Positions 49,705 through 57,808 of a stretch of 64,000 nt of DNA are shown here, piece by piece (within the stretch, counting starts at the first letter, position 1; each line of letters starts with the position of its first letter). The position numbers and the translations under genes are program-made. Under the pieces are notes generated by a model. The model searched no databases. It saw only the letters and a list, made by a program, of their open reading frames with translations, and was not told the DNA's origin. The stretch lies in assembly GCA_028281665.1 (NCBI GenBank), contig JANQJK010000016.1:1-64000 (forward strand), read 5' to 3'. The DNA comes from Hyphococcus sp. Its GTDB lineage: Bacteria > Pseudomonadota > Alphaproteobacteria > Caulobacterales > Parvularculaceae.

Positions 49705-50492
49705 GGCGCCGCCGCCAGAAATTCGCCGATAATGTCGCGCGTCATGTCGAGCCAGACGGTCAGAATGACGGGTGCGCTTACGGCGAGAAGCACGAAACCT
49801 GCAAACGTTATGGCGGGAATGCCGACAAAGGCGACCATGAGTTGCGGCATGGCGCGGTTCGCTGCGCCGATCGCAAGGTTATAGATGAAGCCGAGCACGA
49901 CAAAGGGAAACGCAAGCGACAATGCGGCGGAAAACGCGAACGCCGTTCGCCCTGCGGCCCATTCTCCCGTCGCGCTGGCGCCGGGAAAGGCGCCTAAAGG
50001 CATAATGTCATAAGACATCATCAGGACGTTGACGGCTTCGAAGTGAACGCCCGCGGTGACCGCCATTACAATCGCCGCAAACATCAGCAGCGTTGAGATC
50101 GGGGTTTCAAGATCGAATGAAACGTTCGATCCAAAAAGCTGCGCAAGCGACAGGCTTTGGCTGATGATCGCGCCGGCGGTCTGAATTGCAAAGACGGCGA
50201 TGCGAATGCTGAAGCCGATCAACGCACCCGCGACCGCTTCGGCGGCGAACAGCGCAGCGATCAATGACGGGCGCTCGGGCGCGGTGAAATCGCCCGCATG
50301 GGCTGGAAGCAGGACAAGCATGAGCGCCAGAGCGACCATCAGGCGCACGCGAACCGGCATCATGCGCTCGCCGATGCCGGGGAGGAAAAAGAGCAGCGCC
50401 GACAATCGCGTGAAGATTGCGGCGGCGAGGACGACATATCCGTCGCTGAATTCGCGAAGCGGCGCGAGCGTGGCGAGGGGAAAGAAGTCCAT
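49701..50492 (-). CDS. fliR: Flagellar export protein FliR
   Basis: A 263-residue polytopic export-gate protein, with VVLAAAIFTRLSALLFFLPG at the start, GERMMPVRVRLMVALALML and conserved hydrophobic helices that end with LDMTRDIIGEFLAAAP. ATG 50492 gives the start MDFFPLATLAPL. It forms the gate with FliP and FliQ. It is four bases overlapped with flhB and 10 bases behind flhA. Confidence 0.93.
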   Translation of the reverse strand: MDFFPLATLAPLREFSDGYVVLAAAIFTRLSALLFFLPGIGERMMPVRVRLMVALALMLVLLPAHAGDFTAPERPSLIAALFAAEAVAGALIGFSIRIAVFAIQTAGAIISQSLSLAQLFGSNVSFDLETPISTLLMFAAIVMAVTAGVHFEAVNVLMMSYDIMPLGAFPGASATGEWAAGRTAFAFSAALSLAFPFVVLGFIYNLAIGAANRAMPQLMVAFVGIPAITFAGFVLLAVSAPVILTVWLDMTRDIIGEFLAAAP

Positions 50493-50502
50493 GGTCGCCC
50501 CG

Positions 50503-52587
50503 CTATGCGACGCCGAGAATCGACGGCCGCTCGGTCGGGTCGATTTCCTCATAGGAGATAACGGGGTTGCGAATGCCCTTGGCGGACAGGACGGTCGTCA
50601 GGAACCGTCTGCGCTGCGAACTGGTGACGACCGCCGGGAAAGAGCCTTTCGCAACAGCGTTTGCAATACCTTCGCGAATGGCCGTTGCAAGGCGATTGAA
50701 GTCGGTCGGCGACAGGGCGATATCGCTGACGCCGTTTTCCTGTCTTTGTTCCTGCTGCTGAAACAGCTCTTCCCATTCAGGCGCAAGCTGGATGAGCGGA
50801 AGGTAGCCTTCCTCATTTCGGAGCTTTGATGTGAGCTGAAGGCCGATGCGCTGTCGGACGTACTCCGCGATTTGCTCCGGCGTCGACAGGGCGGAGCGCC
50901 CTTCGCTGATCGATTCGAGGATCACCGGCAGATTTCGAATGGAAACGCGCTCTTCGAGCAGCAACCGAAACACGGCCTGAACGAGATCGAACGGCATCTC
51001 GTCGGTGATGAATTCGTCGAGAATCTTCTTGTTCGCCTCCGCTTTCGCCGAGTCCGACGTTGAGACGAATTCATCGAGAATGCGCCTCAAGGCGCGCCGG
51101 GTCATCAGCCTGCCGAAGTTTGACTTGATCACTTCCAGAAGATGGGTTGCGATCACTTCTACCGGTTCGATCACCGGCAGACCCAATACGACGGCGTCCT
51201 CGCTCTGGTCGGCGGGGATCCAGCGGGCGGGCGCCTGGTACACCGGCTCCGTCACGTCTTTGCCGGGGATAGTGAGCGGAACGTCATCGCGCGTCAGCAC
51301 CATCACGCCCTTCGGATCGAGCCAGCTCCGCGCAACTTCAACGCCATGGATCCTGATCGAGTATTCGTTCTCCGCCAATGCGGAGTTGTCGGTGAGGCGT
51401 GTCGCCGGAACAATAAAACCAAATTCGCCCGCCACATATCGGCGGATTTTTGAAATGCGCTTGTCGAGCCCACTCGATGCGTCGAGGCAGAGCGGAATGA
51501 TATTGGGCGAGAATTCAAGGTGAATCTCGTCGAGGTCGAGAACGTCGCCCAACGACACCTCCGTCGGTTCCTCCGACGCTTCCGCCAGCTCCGCTTTTTC
51601 CTTGTCGGTCTCTTTCCGCTGTTGTTGTTGTTGAGCGAGGAACGCCAGCGAGCCGAGAAGGATGGCGCCGGCCATGAAGGGCAGAAACGGCATGCCGGGA
51701 AAAAGCGCGAATACGCAAAGCATCGCGGCCACCGTTCCCATGGCGGCCGGGTATTTTCCGAGCTGATCGAAAAGCGCGCGGTCGGTCGATCCCAGAACGC
51801 CGCCCTTGGAGAGCAGGAGCGCCGCGGCGATGGAGATAATGACCGCCGGGATCTGTGAGACAAGGCCGTCGCCAACGGTCAGGATAGAATATGTCGAGAT
51901 CGCTTCGCCGAAGGTCAGACCGTGAACGCCAATGCCGATGGCAAGGCCGACCACAAGATTGAGGAGCGTAATGAGCAGGCCGGCGATGGCGTCGCCCTTG
52001 ACGAACTTTGAGGCGCCGTCGAGCGAGCCGAAGAATGTCGTTTCTTCCTGTTCGAGCTGACGGCGGGCTTTCGCCTCGTCATGACTGATCGCGCCAGCAG
52101 CGATATCGGAGTCGATTGCGAGCTGTTTGCCCGGCATGCCGTCAAGAGCAAAGCGGGCGCCGACTTCCGCCATCCGCCCGGCGCCCTTGGTGATCACCAT
52201 GAAGTTCACAATCAGCAGGACGACGAATACGACAAGCCCGAGAAAGACATTGCCGCCCATGATGAACATGGCGAAGCCCTGAATAACGCCCCCCGCCGCG
52301 TCGACGCCTGTATGGCCCTGACTGATGATTAGCTTCGTTGACGAGACATTCAGCGACAGCCGCAGCAATAGCGATGCGAGCAGGATGGTTGGAAATGATG
52401 AAAAGTCTAAGGGGCGGTCGATAAAGAGCGTGATGGTCAGGATCAGGATTGCCAGGGCGAACGAGGCGGTCAGGCCAATATCGACGACCCAGGCGGGCGC
52501 CGGCAGGACCATCATGATAATGACCACCATCAGCGCGATGGCGAGCATTACTGTCGGTTGAAAGAATGTCTTGATACTGAGGTTCAT
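50503..52587 (-). CDS. flhA: Flagellar export protein FlhA
   Basis: A 694-residue export-gate protein: eight N-terminal hydrophobic helices, the conserved FHIPEP-like loop region (GRMAEVGARFALDGMPGKQL), and a cytosolic domain from about residue 350. The C-terminal domain is expected to dock export chaperones. Its start overlaps the stop of the transglycosylase gene by four bases. Confidence 0.96.
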   Translation of the reverse strand: MNLSIKTFFQPTVMLAIALMVVIIMMVLPAPAWVVDIGLTASFALAILILTITLFIDRPLDFSSFPTILLASLLLRLSLNVSSTKLIISQGHTGVDAAGGVIQGFAMFIMGGNVFLGLVVFVVLLIVNFMVITKGAGRMAEVGARFALDGMPGKQLAIDSDIAAGAISHDEAKARRQLEQEETTFFGSLDGASKFVKGDAIAGLLITLLNLVVGLAIGIGVHGLTFGEAISTYSILTVGDGLVSQIPAVIISIAAALLLSKGGVLGSTDRALFDQLGKYPAAMGTVAAMLCVFALFPGMPFLPFMAGAILLGSLAFLAQQQQQRKETDKEKAELAEASEEPTEVSLGDVLDLDEIHLEFSPNIIPLCLDASSGLDKRISKIRRYVAGEFGFIVPATRLTDNSALAENEYSIRIHGVEVARSWLDPKGVMVLTRDDVPLTIPGKDVTEPVYQAPARWIPADQSEDAVVLGLPVIEPVEVIATHLLEVIKSNFGRLMTRRALRRILDEFVSTSDSAKAEANKKILDEFITDEMPFDLVQAVFRLLLEERVSIRNLPVILESISEGRSALSTPEQIAEYVRQRIGLQLTSKLRNEEGYLPLIQLAPEWEELFQQQEQRQENGVSDIALSPTDFNRLATAIREGIANAVAKGSFPAVVTSSQRRRFLTTVLSAKGIRNPVISYEEIDPTERPSILGVA

Positions 52588-53282
52588 GGGGTTGCACGGC
52601 CCTGAATGATCGATTGACGTTGTCTTTGTTCAAAAAGAGGCGCTGCATCGCTGAAAATCGAGAGCGTAACGCCGCCCGTATTGACGCTGTTGACGGCAAC
52701 GAGCGTACGCCGCGGCAGCGAGATGGAATGATCCTCGTCTTCGTTCGGCTCTTTCAGGAGCGAATCCTGAATGGCGGCGAGTTTTTTCCCATATCGTCTG
52801 GCGTGGACGGGCGTGCGCGAGTGATACTTTGTCGCCGCGGTCTCCCAGTCGCCAAACTCTTTTTTCAGGTCGAGAAGAAATTTCGCTGCGTATTCGGCGC
52901 CGGCAGCCGGATCGAGCATCTCGTCGATCGAATCGAAATTGTCGCCGTGCCACTTCGTGTTGATCTGAAAGCATCCGATGTCGATCGACGTCTCGCCTGC
53001 GTGGAGCCTGCGCCGGACAAATCGCGCGACGTCGTTTTTCGACTCAAAGTAACGCCCATTCGCGTCAATGTTCGTCGTCCAGGGCCAGGCTATGAACTGC
53101 CCGTTTTCGGTGCGTCCGGTTTCGACGAGGGTAATCGCCTGAAGCAGTTTTCGCGGGATTCCATGGCGCGCCTCGGCTTTCGCCGCCGCATCCATGCATC
53201 CGGCGCGCCCAGCGAAGGCTTCCGCGGAAACCGCGCCCGGCCAGAATGCGCAGAGCAGGAATATGAAGTGAGTAATGCGCAT
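52584..53282 (-). CDS. Lytic transglycosylase, flagellar-cluster associated
   Basis: A 232-residue exported enzyme with a signal peptide (MRITHFIFLLCAFWPGAVSA). It has an SLT-type domain: HGIPRKLLQAITLVETGRTE with the catalytic Glu, DIGCFQINTKWHG and AAKFLLDLKKEFGDWETAATKYHS. It probably opens peptidoglycan so the rod can pass. It sits between fliQ and flhA, overlapping flhA by four bases, whereas many bacteria use FlgJ for this job; the FlgJ-type gene at 59863-60183 has no muramidase domain. Confidence 0.88.
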   Translation of the reverse strand: MRITHFIFLLCAFWPGAVSAEAFAGRAGCMDAAAKAEARHGIPRKLLQAITLVETGRTENGQFIAWPWTTNIDANGRYFESKNDVARFVRRRLHAGETSIDIGCFQINTKWHGDNFDSIDEMLDPAAGAEYAAKFLLDLKKEFGDWETAATKYHSRTPVHARRYGKKLAAIQDSLLKEPNEDEDHSISLPRRTLVAVNSVNTGGVTLSIFSDAAPLFEQRQRQSIIQGRATP

Positions 53283-53285
53283 GGA

Positions 53286-53549
53286 TCACCGCGCGATGAA
53301 GCGCGTAACGCTGTCGTCAAATACGCCGAGCAACAAGTTGGCGGAAAATCCGATGCACAGCGTAAAGACAACCAGCATTGCAACCAGTTTCGGCACGAAA
53401 GTCAGCGTCATTTCCTGAATGGATGTCAGCGCCTGGAACAGGCCGACGGCGATGCCGACCACAAGCGCGGTGATCAGCAGCGGTGCGGAAATCCAGACGC
53501 CCGTCCACAGATACGATCGCAGCAAGTCAATAAGTTCCGCTTCGGTCAT
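53286..53549 (-). CDS. fliQ: Flagellar export protein FliQ
   Basis: An 87-residue, two-helix export-gate protein: LLRSYLWTGVWISAPLLITA and ALTSIQEMTLTFVPKLVAML. ATG 53549 gives MTEAELIDLL, matching the family length. Its neighbours are the transglycosylase gene three bases downstream and fliE 16 bases upstream. Confidence 0.95.
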   Translation of the reverse strand: MTEAELIDLLRSYLWTGVWISAPLLITALVVGIAVGLFQALTSIQEMTLTFVPKLVAMLVVFTLCIGFSANLLLGVFDDSVTRFIAR

Positions 53550-53565
53550 GGTGTTGTGCCCGGCC

Positions 53566-53871
53566 TTAGATCGGCATCCGAAGCAATTCTTGATAGGCCT
53601 CGACAACGCGGTTTCGAACCGTGACGGCCGTTTCAACCGCGAGCTCGGCCGACGCGATCGCTTCCACGACCGAATGGGGGTCGGCCTTTCCGACCATATA
53701 CGCCGACGCGGCGCGTTCGCTATTGGCGACCGCGTTTGCGAATTCTTTCGCCGCCTCAACCGGCTTGAAATCGCCGCCGCCGCTGTCGGCTTCCGCCTGC
53801 GGCTTCTTCGCGGTCAGCGGAGATTGCGCGGCGTTAGCCGAATTAAGCGCGTTAAAAACATTTACATTCAT
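53566..53871 (-). CDS. fliE: Flagellar hook-basal body protein FliE
   Basis: A 101-residue rod-to-MS-ring junction protein. The C-terminal half (DPHSVVEAIASAELAVETAV, TVRNRVVEAYQELLRMPI) matches FliE closely; the N-terminal half is variable, as is usual. It is in the usual flgB-flgC-fliE order. Confidence 0.94.
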   Translation of the reverse strand: MNVNVFNALNSANAAQSPLTAKKPQAEADSGGGDFKPVEAAKEFANAVANSERAASAYMVGKADPHSVVEAIASAELAVETAVTVRNRVVEAYQELLRMPI

Positions 53872-53879
53872 GAGATTTT

Positions 53880-54272
53880 CTACCTCTTGAGTACGTCGAG
53901 CAGGCTTGCATACATTTCGCGGGCCTGTTGGAAGGTTGCGAGGTTTGCCTCGTAGGACTGGCTTGCCTCGCGCCCGTCAGCCATTTCAATCAGAAGCTTG
54001 ACGTTCGACATTGAGACATTGCCGTTTTCATCCGCCATGGGATGCGACGGATCGTATTTCTCTTCCAGCGCGCTTTGATCGAGCGATATCCGGTCGGCCG
54101 CGACGAGGGACGTTTTTGAAACGCTGTCGAGCACGGTGTTGAAGGAAAGAAGCTTGCGCTGGTATCCGGGCGTATCGGCGTTGGCGATGTTTTCGCTGAC
54201 GACGCGCATGCGAAAGCCTTGCGCACGCATGCCGCTCGCCGCCGCTTCCATGGAGTTCATAAAGGAGTTCAT
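53880..54272 (-). CDS. flgC: Flagellar rod protein FlgC
   Basis: A 130-residue proximal-rod protein with the bacterial rod signature AASGMRAQGFRMRVVSENIANADTPGY-like segment (VVSENIANADTPGYQRKL) and the C-terminal YEANLATFQQAREMYASLLD. It follows flgB by seven bases and precedes fliE by eight. Confidence 0.95.
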   Translation of the reverse strand: MNSFMNSMEAAASGMRAQGFRMRVVSENIANADTPGYQRKLLSFNTVLDSVSKTSLVAADRISLDQSALEEKYDPSHPMADENGNVSMSNVKLLIEMADGREASQSYEANLATFQQAREMYASLLDVLKR

Positions 54273-54279
54273 GGTCCCG

Positions 54280-54663
54280 TTACGCCCCCTTGTTCAAGGT
54301 GAGGCGCAGCATGTCGAGCGACTTCTTGTACAGAAGCGTCGCCGTCTTGTGATCGGCCTGGGCCTCAATGGTGCGCGTCAACTGGTCTTCCAGCGAAACA
54401 TTGTTTCCGTTGGGCGTTTCGGCGCTGGGGATATCCACAAGCCGGGCGAACGATCCCGTCGCGCCGGACGACAGGCCGCCATTTTTGTTTGCGGCCCGCG
54501 CCGCATCGAAGCGCGCATAGGCGTCAGCGAATGGCTCCAGATCCTTCGCGCGGTAGTTGCTGGTATCCGCATTGGCGATGTTTTCCGACAGCTGCTGATG
54601 GCGTTCCGCTGCGTAGCGCGCCATGGCTGAGGCCATCTTCAGAATGTTCAAATTTTCAAGCAT
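54280..54663 (-). CDS. flgB: Flagellar rod protein FlgB
   Basis: A 127-residue proximal-rod protein. RHQQLSENIANADTSNYRAK is the rod signature, and QADHKTATLLYKKSLDMLRL is the C-terminal heptad region. It is the first gene of the large minus-strand flagellar unit (flgB to the FliJ-like gene) and is divergent from fliI. Confidence 0.94.
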   Translation of the reverse strand: MLENLNILKMASAMARYAAERHQQLSENIANADTSNYRAKDLEPFADAYARFDAARAANKNGGLSSGATGSFARLVDIPSAETPNGNNVSLEDQLTRTIEAQADHKTATLLYKKSLDMLRLTLNKGA

Positions 54664-54731
54664 TCGCCGACGTCCTGTTAAGGATTATTGATTATGAAAA
54701 TAATCGTGAAAGTTGAAAATAAACTTAATCG

Positions 54732-56060
54732 GTGTGCCAAAACGTGACGGCGACGTTCCAACATATAGTTAATGGTTCATTACCATCGGCCTTGAGTCAC
54801 ACGCTCTGGGGCCGTGTTGTTTCCGTTGAAAACGGACTTCTGGAAATCGCAGGGCTGAACGACTTCGCGAAGATCGGCGACCGGTTGCGGTTTGCCGGCG
54901 CGCAACCAACTTACGGCGAGGTCGTCGCAATGCGCGAGGAGGCGGTATTCGTGCTGCCTGACGCGTCCATGACAGGCATGGCGCCGGGGGATCGTGCTTA
55001 TCTTTGTACTGATAATGAGTTTCGACCCAGCGTTGAATGGCTCGGCAGCGTCATTAACGCCTCCGGCGAGGCCGTCGATCGCGCCGTCACGCCGCGCGGC
55101 GACCGGGTGATGCCCTTGAACGCCGCCGAGGCGGCCATGACCAACCGCCGGGGGCTTGGCGCGCGATTGAACACGGGGCTGGCGCCCTTCGACACCTTTC
55201 TGCCGCTCTGCAAAGGGCAGCGCGTCGGGCTGTTTGCCGGGTCCGGGGTCGGCAAGACGACGCTTGTGGGCGATCTTGCGAGGCGTATCGAAGCGGATGT
55301 CGTGATTGTTGCGCTGATCGGAGAGCGCAGCCGCGAAATCGGCGAGTTCGTCGACAGAATACTGGAATCGAAAGGCCGCGACCGATCGATCGTCTTCGTA
55401 TCGACATGCGACGAGCCGGCGCCCCTGAAGCGGCGCTGCGCCATGATGGCCGTTGCCGCAGCGGAATATTTTCGCGATATGGGCCTGCATGTCCTTGTGC
55501 TGTTCGATTCGATTACGCGGTTTGCGGACGCGCACCGCGAAATCGCCTTAACGGCCGGCGAAACGCCGTCCTTGCGCGCTTATCCGCCGTCGACATTTCG
55601 AGCTATTGCCTCGCTTGCCGAGCGCACGGGGCCGGGCGCGGGCGAGGCGGGCGATATTACTGCGATCTTCAGCGTGCTGGTGGCCGGGTCGGACATGGAC
55701 GAGCCGATTGCCGACATGGTGCGGAGCATTCTTGACGGACATGTCGTGATGGACCGCGCCATTGCGGAGCGGGGCAGATTTCCATCGATCGATATTCGCC
55801 GCAGCGTTTCGCGCAGCCTGCCGAATGCGGCGAGCGAAGAGGAAAACCAGATGTTGTCGCGGGCGCGCACGCTGATTGCGGCCTATGACGACGCGGCGAC
55901 GATGATCCAGACGGGTCTTTATGCGGCCGGGTCCGATGCGGAGATTGACGAGGCCATCGAGGTTTGGCCGGCGCTCGACAGGTTCATCACGGAAAAAAGC
56001 GAATCGTGCGCAGAGAGCTACGCAAAACTGGAAGCGGCGCTCACGCGGAAGGACGCGTAG
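54732..56060 (+). CDS. fliI: Flagellum-specific ATPase FliI
   Basis: A 442-residue (from the first start) F1-beta-like ATPase that energises flagellar export. Walker A is GSGVGKTT at residues 170-177, and LHVLVLFDSITRFADAHREI is the Walker B region. Start is uncertain: GTG 54732 and GTG 54744 have no good ribosome site, and TTG 54792 would begin at MSHTLWGRVV, closer to the family. A CtrA-like box at 54769 lies inside the longer frame. Confidence 0.95.
   Translation: MCQNVTATFQHIVNGSLPSALSHTLWGRVVSVENGLLEIAGLNDFAKIGDRLRFAGAQPTYGEVVAMREEAVFVLPDASMTGMAPGDRAYLCTDNEFRPSVEWLGSVINASGEAVDRAVTPRGDRVMPLNAAEAAMTNRRGLGARLNTGLAPFDTFLPLCKGQRVGLFAGSGVGKTTLVGDLARRIEADVVIVALIGERSREIGEFVDRILESKGRDRSIVFVSTCDEPAPLKRRCAMMAVAAAEYFRDMGLHVLVLFDSITRFADAHREIALTAGETPSLRAYPPSTFRAIASLAERTGPGAGEAGDITAIFSVLVAGSDMDEPIADMVRSILDGHVVMDRAIAERGRFPSIDIRRSVSRSLPNAASEEENQMLSRARTLIAAYDDAATMIQTGLYAAGSDAEIDEAIEVWPALDRFITEKSESCAESYAKLEAALTRKDA
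54769..54783. promoter_or_regulatory. CtrA-like box, imperfect
   Basis: TTAA-N7-TTAC, one base from the CtrA consensus, near the divergent fliI and flgB genes. It lies inside the fliI frame if the GTG start is used, so its role is uncertain. Confidence 0.3.
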
Positions 56061-56070
56061 CGTCGTTGCA

Positions 56071-56913
56071 TTAAAACTGCGATTGGAAAAGGTTCTGGGT
56101 CGCGCCCGCGCCGAGAGCCGTGTTTTGCAGAAGCGTCAAAGCGGAAAAGCCCGGCGTTAACGACGTCGGGCCGCTCTGCGACTGACGGATAAGGAAGAAG
56201 CGGCGCAACAAGTCGTCGATGACTTCCGGGTCCGATAATACGGTGGGATCCGAAGTCCCGAGAACGCTCGCCGCCTTATCTTCAAACAGTTCCCGCTGTC
56301 GGTCGACGTCCAGCTGCGAAATCTCCTGCGGAAGATTAAGCGCCGTCGCAACGACCTCACGGATAGGTTGCCGTCCCATAATGCGGAACCAGATGACTTC
56401 TTCCGAAGTATCCTCAGATGCGATGTCAGCGATTTCGCGGCGGAAGTTAAGCGCAAGGCGCGCATCATTGTCGACTTCGCCAACGGCGAGGTCGAAAGCG
56501 CGCACCTTGTAGCGGGCGATGATGTCTTCGCGGAAACCTTCCTGCTGAACGTTTTCGCCGCCGCCTGTATTACCGTAGCCAAATGCTTCGGCCAGAGCGA
56601 GATAGCGGGGTTCGTTCAACCGGACTGCAAATGCCTCCAGGCTTTCCGTACCGTCTTCGAGAATTCTCTGAACGAAAGCTCGTTTGTTTATTTCCTCATC
56701 AAGGCCGAACGCCCCGAGGGCGACGGTGAGAAGGCGCCGGTCGGAGACCAGATCCTCAGCGGTAACGGCGCTCTCTATGTTTTCACGAAAATATTCGACA
56801 TTACGTTCGAGCGTCGGCGACTGCTCGAAAATCTCGCGTTGTCGAGTTTCCGTACGCTGCAGAACAAGCCAACCGGAATATCCGCCGGATCCGATGACCG
56901 GTTGGAAGAACAT
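56071..56913 (-). CDS. DUF1217 flagellar protein
   Basis: A 280-residue protein of the DUF1217 family, found in alphaproteobacterial flagellar clusters. It opens with GSGGYSGWLVLQRTETRQRE and has YFRENIESAVTAEDLVSDRR, LDEEINKRAFVQRILEDGTE and a C-terminal ALTLLQNTALG. It may be a secreted or basal-body-linked component; the role is not settled. The start shares a base with the flbT stop. Confidence 0.85.
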   Translation of the reverse strand: MFFQPVIGSGGYSGWLVLQRTETRQREIFEQSPTLERNVEYFRENIESAVTAEDLVSDRRLLTVALGAFGLDEEINKRAFVQRILEDGTESLEAFAVRLNEPRYLALAEAFGYGNTGGGENVQQEGFREDIIARYKVRAFDLAVGEVDNDARLALNFRREIADIASEDTSEEVIWFRIMGRQPIREVVATALNLPQEISQLDVDRQRELFEDKAASVLGTSDPTVLSDPEVIDDLLRRFFLIRQSQSGPTSLTPGFSALTLLQNTALGAGATQNLFQSQF

Positions 56914-57353
56914 CAGGAAATGGCTTTGCTGAGCTGCTTGAGTTCCTGCGTCCGGGCGAAAAGCAGGAGCTGTTCTTCAACTGCAATCAGTGGGCGCAGG
57001 GCGCGCATCACGCGGTAAAATTCGTTTTCGTTGAGGTTTCGCTGGGCCTGCTCGATTTTTTCGCGATGCCGCGGATCGGGCAGGGCCTCGTAGAGCGACT
57101 CAAGCCCGCGAATGAGTTCGAGCCGCGCGGAGTCCACCTGGGCGTCGCCGGTCACAATCAGTTGCGCCGCGTAGTACAGCCGTTTTACCGGCGTTGTCGC
57201 TTCGCTTGGGTGCATGGCGTCGCGCAACCGCAGTATATTTGCGTCCTGCGATTTTATGCGCAGGCGCGCGCGCTTGTCGCCGTTTTCGATAACGACGCCG
57301 TTGACGAGAAACTTCTCATAGGGGCGTAGTCGTATAATCAGGCCACCGGGCAT
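56913..57353 (-). CDS. flbT: Flagellin synthesis regulator FlbT
   Basis: A 146-residue FlbT protein, recognised from GGLIIRLRPYEKFLVNGVVI and ENGDKRARLRIKSQDANILR. In Caulobacter FlbT acts on the flagellin mRNA leader and limits translation until the hook is built. It is next to flaF and flagellin, in the same order as in other alphaproteobacteria. Confidence 0.93.
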   Translation of the reverse strand: MPGGLIIRLRPYEKFLVNGVVIENGDKRARLRIKSQDANILRLRDAMHPSEATTPVKRLYYAAQLIVTGDAQVDSARLELIRGLESLYEALPDPRHREKIEQAQRNLNENEFYRVMRALRPLIAVEEQLLLFARTQELKQLSKAIS

Positions 57354-57739
57354 TATTCCGTACCGTTGTTTTCATCCCGTGCGCGAAGGCCGCGCATCAT
57401 CATTGTATTGATCTCCACAAGAACATTCGGGTCGGCTTCGCCGGCGCGAATCTTCGTGGTCTGATGACGGGTGAATTCTGCAAGATAAAAGATCCCGGCG
57501 CGAAGCTGCGCGGGAAGTTTGTTGGCTTCAATCGCCACTTCGCCTGCGAGGAATGTCCACAGCTTCATATTTTTGTGGAGCGCCGCGGCGAGCTTGGCGG
57601 GATAGTCGTGGGCGTCTGCGCGTACGCTGGCCAGATCGCGTGTAACTTGAGAAAAGATTTGGTATTCGATACCGCGATCGCTGCCGATCGATCGGACTGA
57701 GGAATCGTAAGCAGTATTCGCCAATGACGCTTCTATCAT
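57353..57739 (-). CDS. flaF: Flagellar biosynthesis protein FlaF
   Basis: A 128-residue FlaF-like protein, with the YQIFSQVTRDLASVRADAHD and LWTFLAGEVAIEANKLPAQL segments typical of the family. It activates flagellin synthesis or export, opposing FlbT. It overlaps flbT by one base. Confidence 0.92.
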   Translation of the reverse strand: MIEASLANTAYDSSVRSIGSDRGIEYQIFSQVTRDLASVRADAHDYPAKLAAALHKNMKLWTFLAGEVAIEANKLPAQLRAGIFYLAEFTRHQTTKIRAGEADPNVLVEINTMMMRGLRARDENNGTE

Positions 57740-57767
57740 GGGTGGCCTTCTGACCTATGGGTTTGAG

Positions 57768-57797
57768 AAAAACCGGGGGCGGCTGGCGCCGCCCCCG
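57768..57797 (-). terminator. Rho-independent terminator after flagellin
   Basis: A GC-rich hairpin (9-bp stem CGGGGGCGG/CCGCCCCCG, six-base loop, 57774-57797) followed on the minus strand by TTTTT. It lies 12 bases after the flagellin stop and should end its transcript before flaF. Confidence 0.8.
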
Positions 57798-57808
57798 AGC
57801 TCACGATC

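Noticed and set aside
54725..54739. Sigma-54-like TGGCAC-N5-TTAA on the minus strand upstream of flgB
   Set aside because: The -24 half is good but the -12 element lacks the required GC, so it is not safe to call a promoter.
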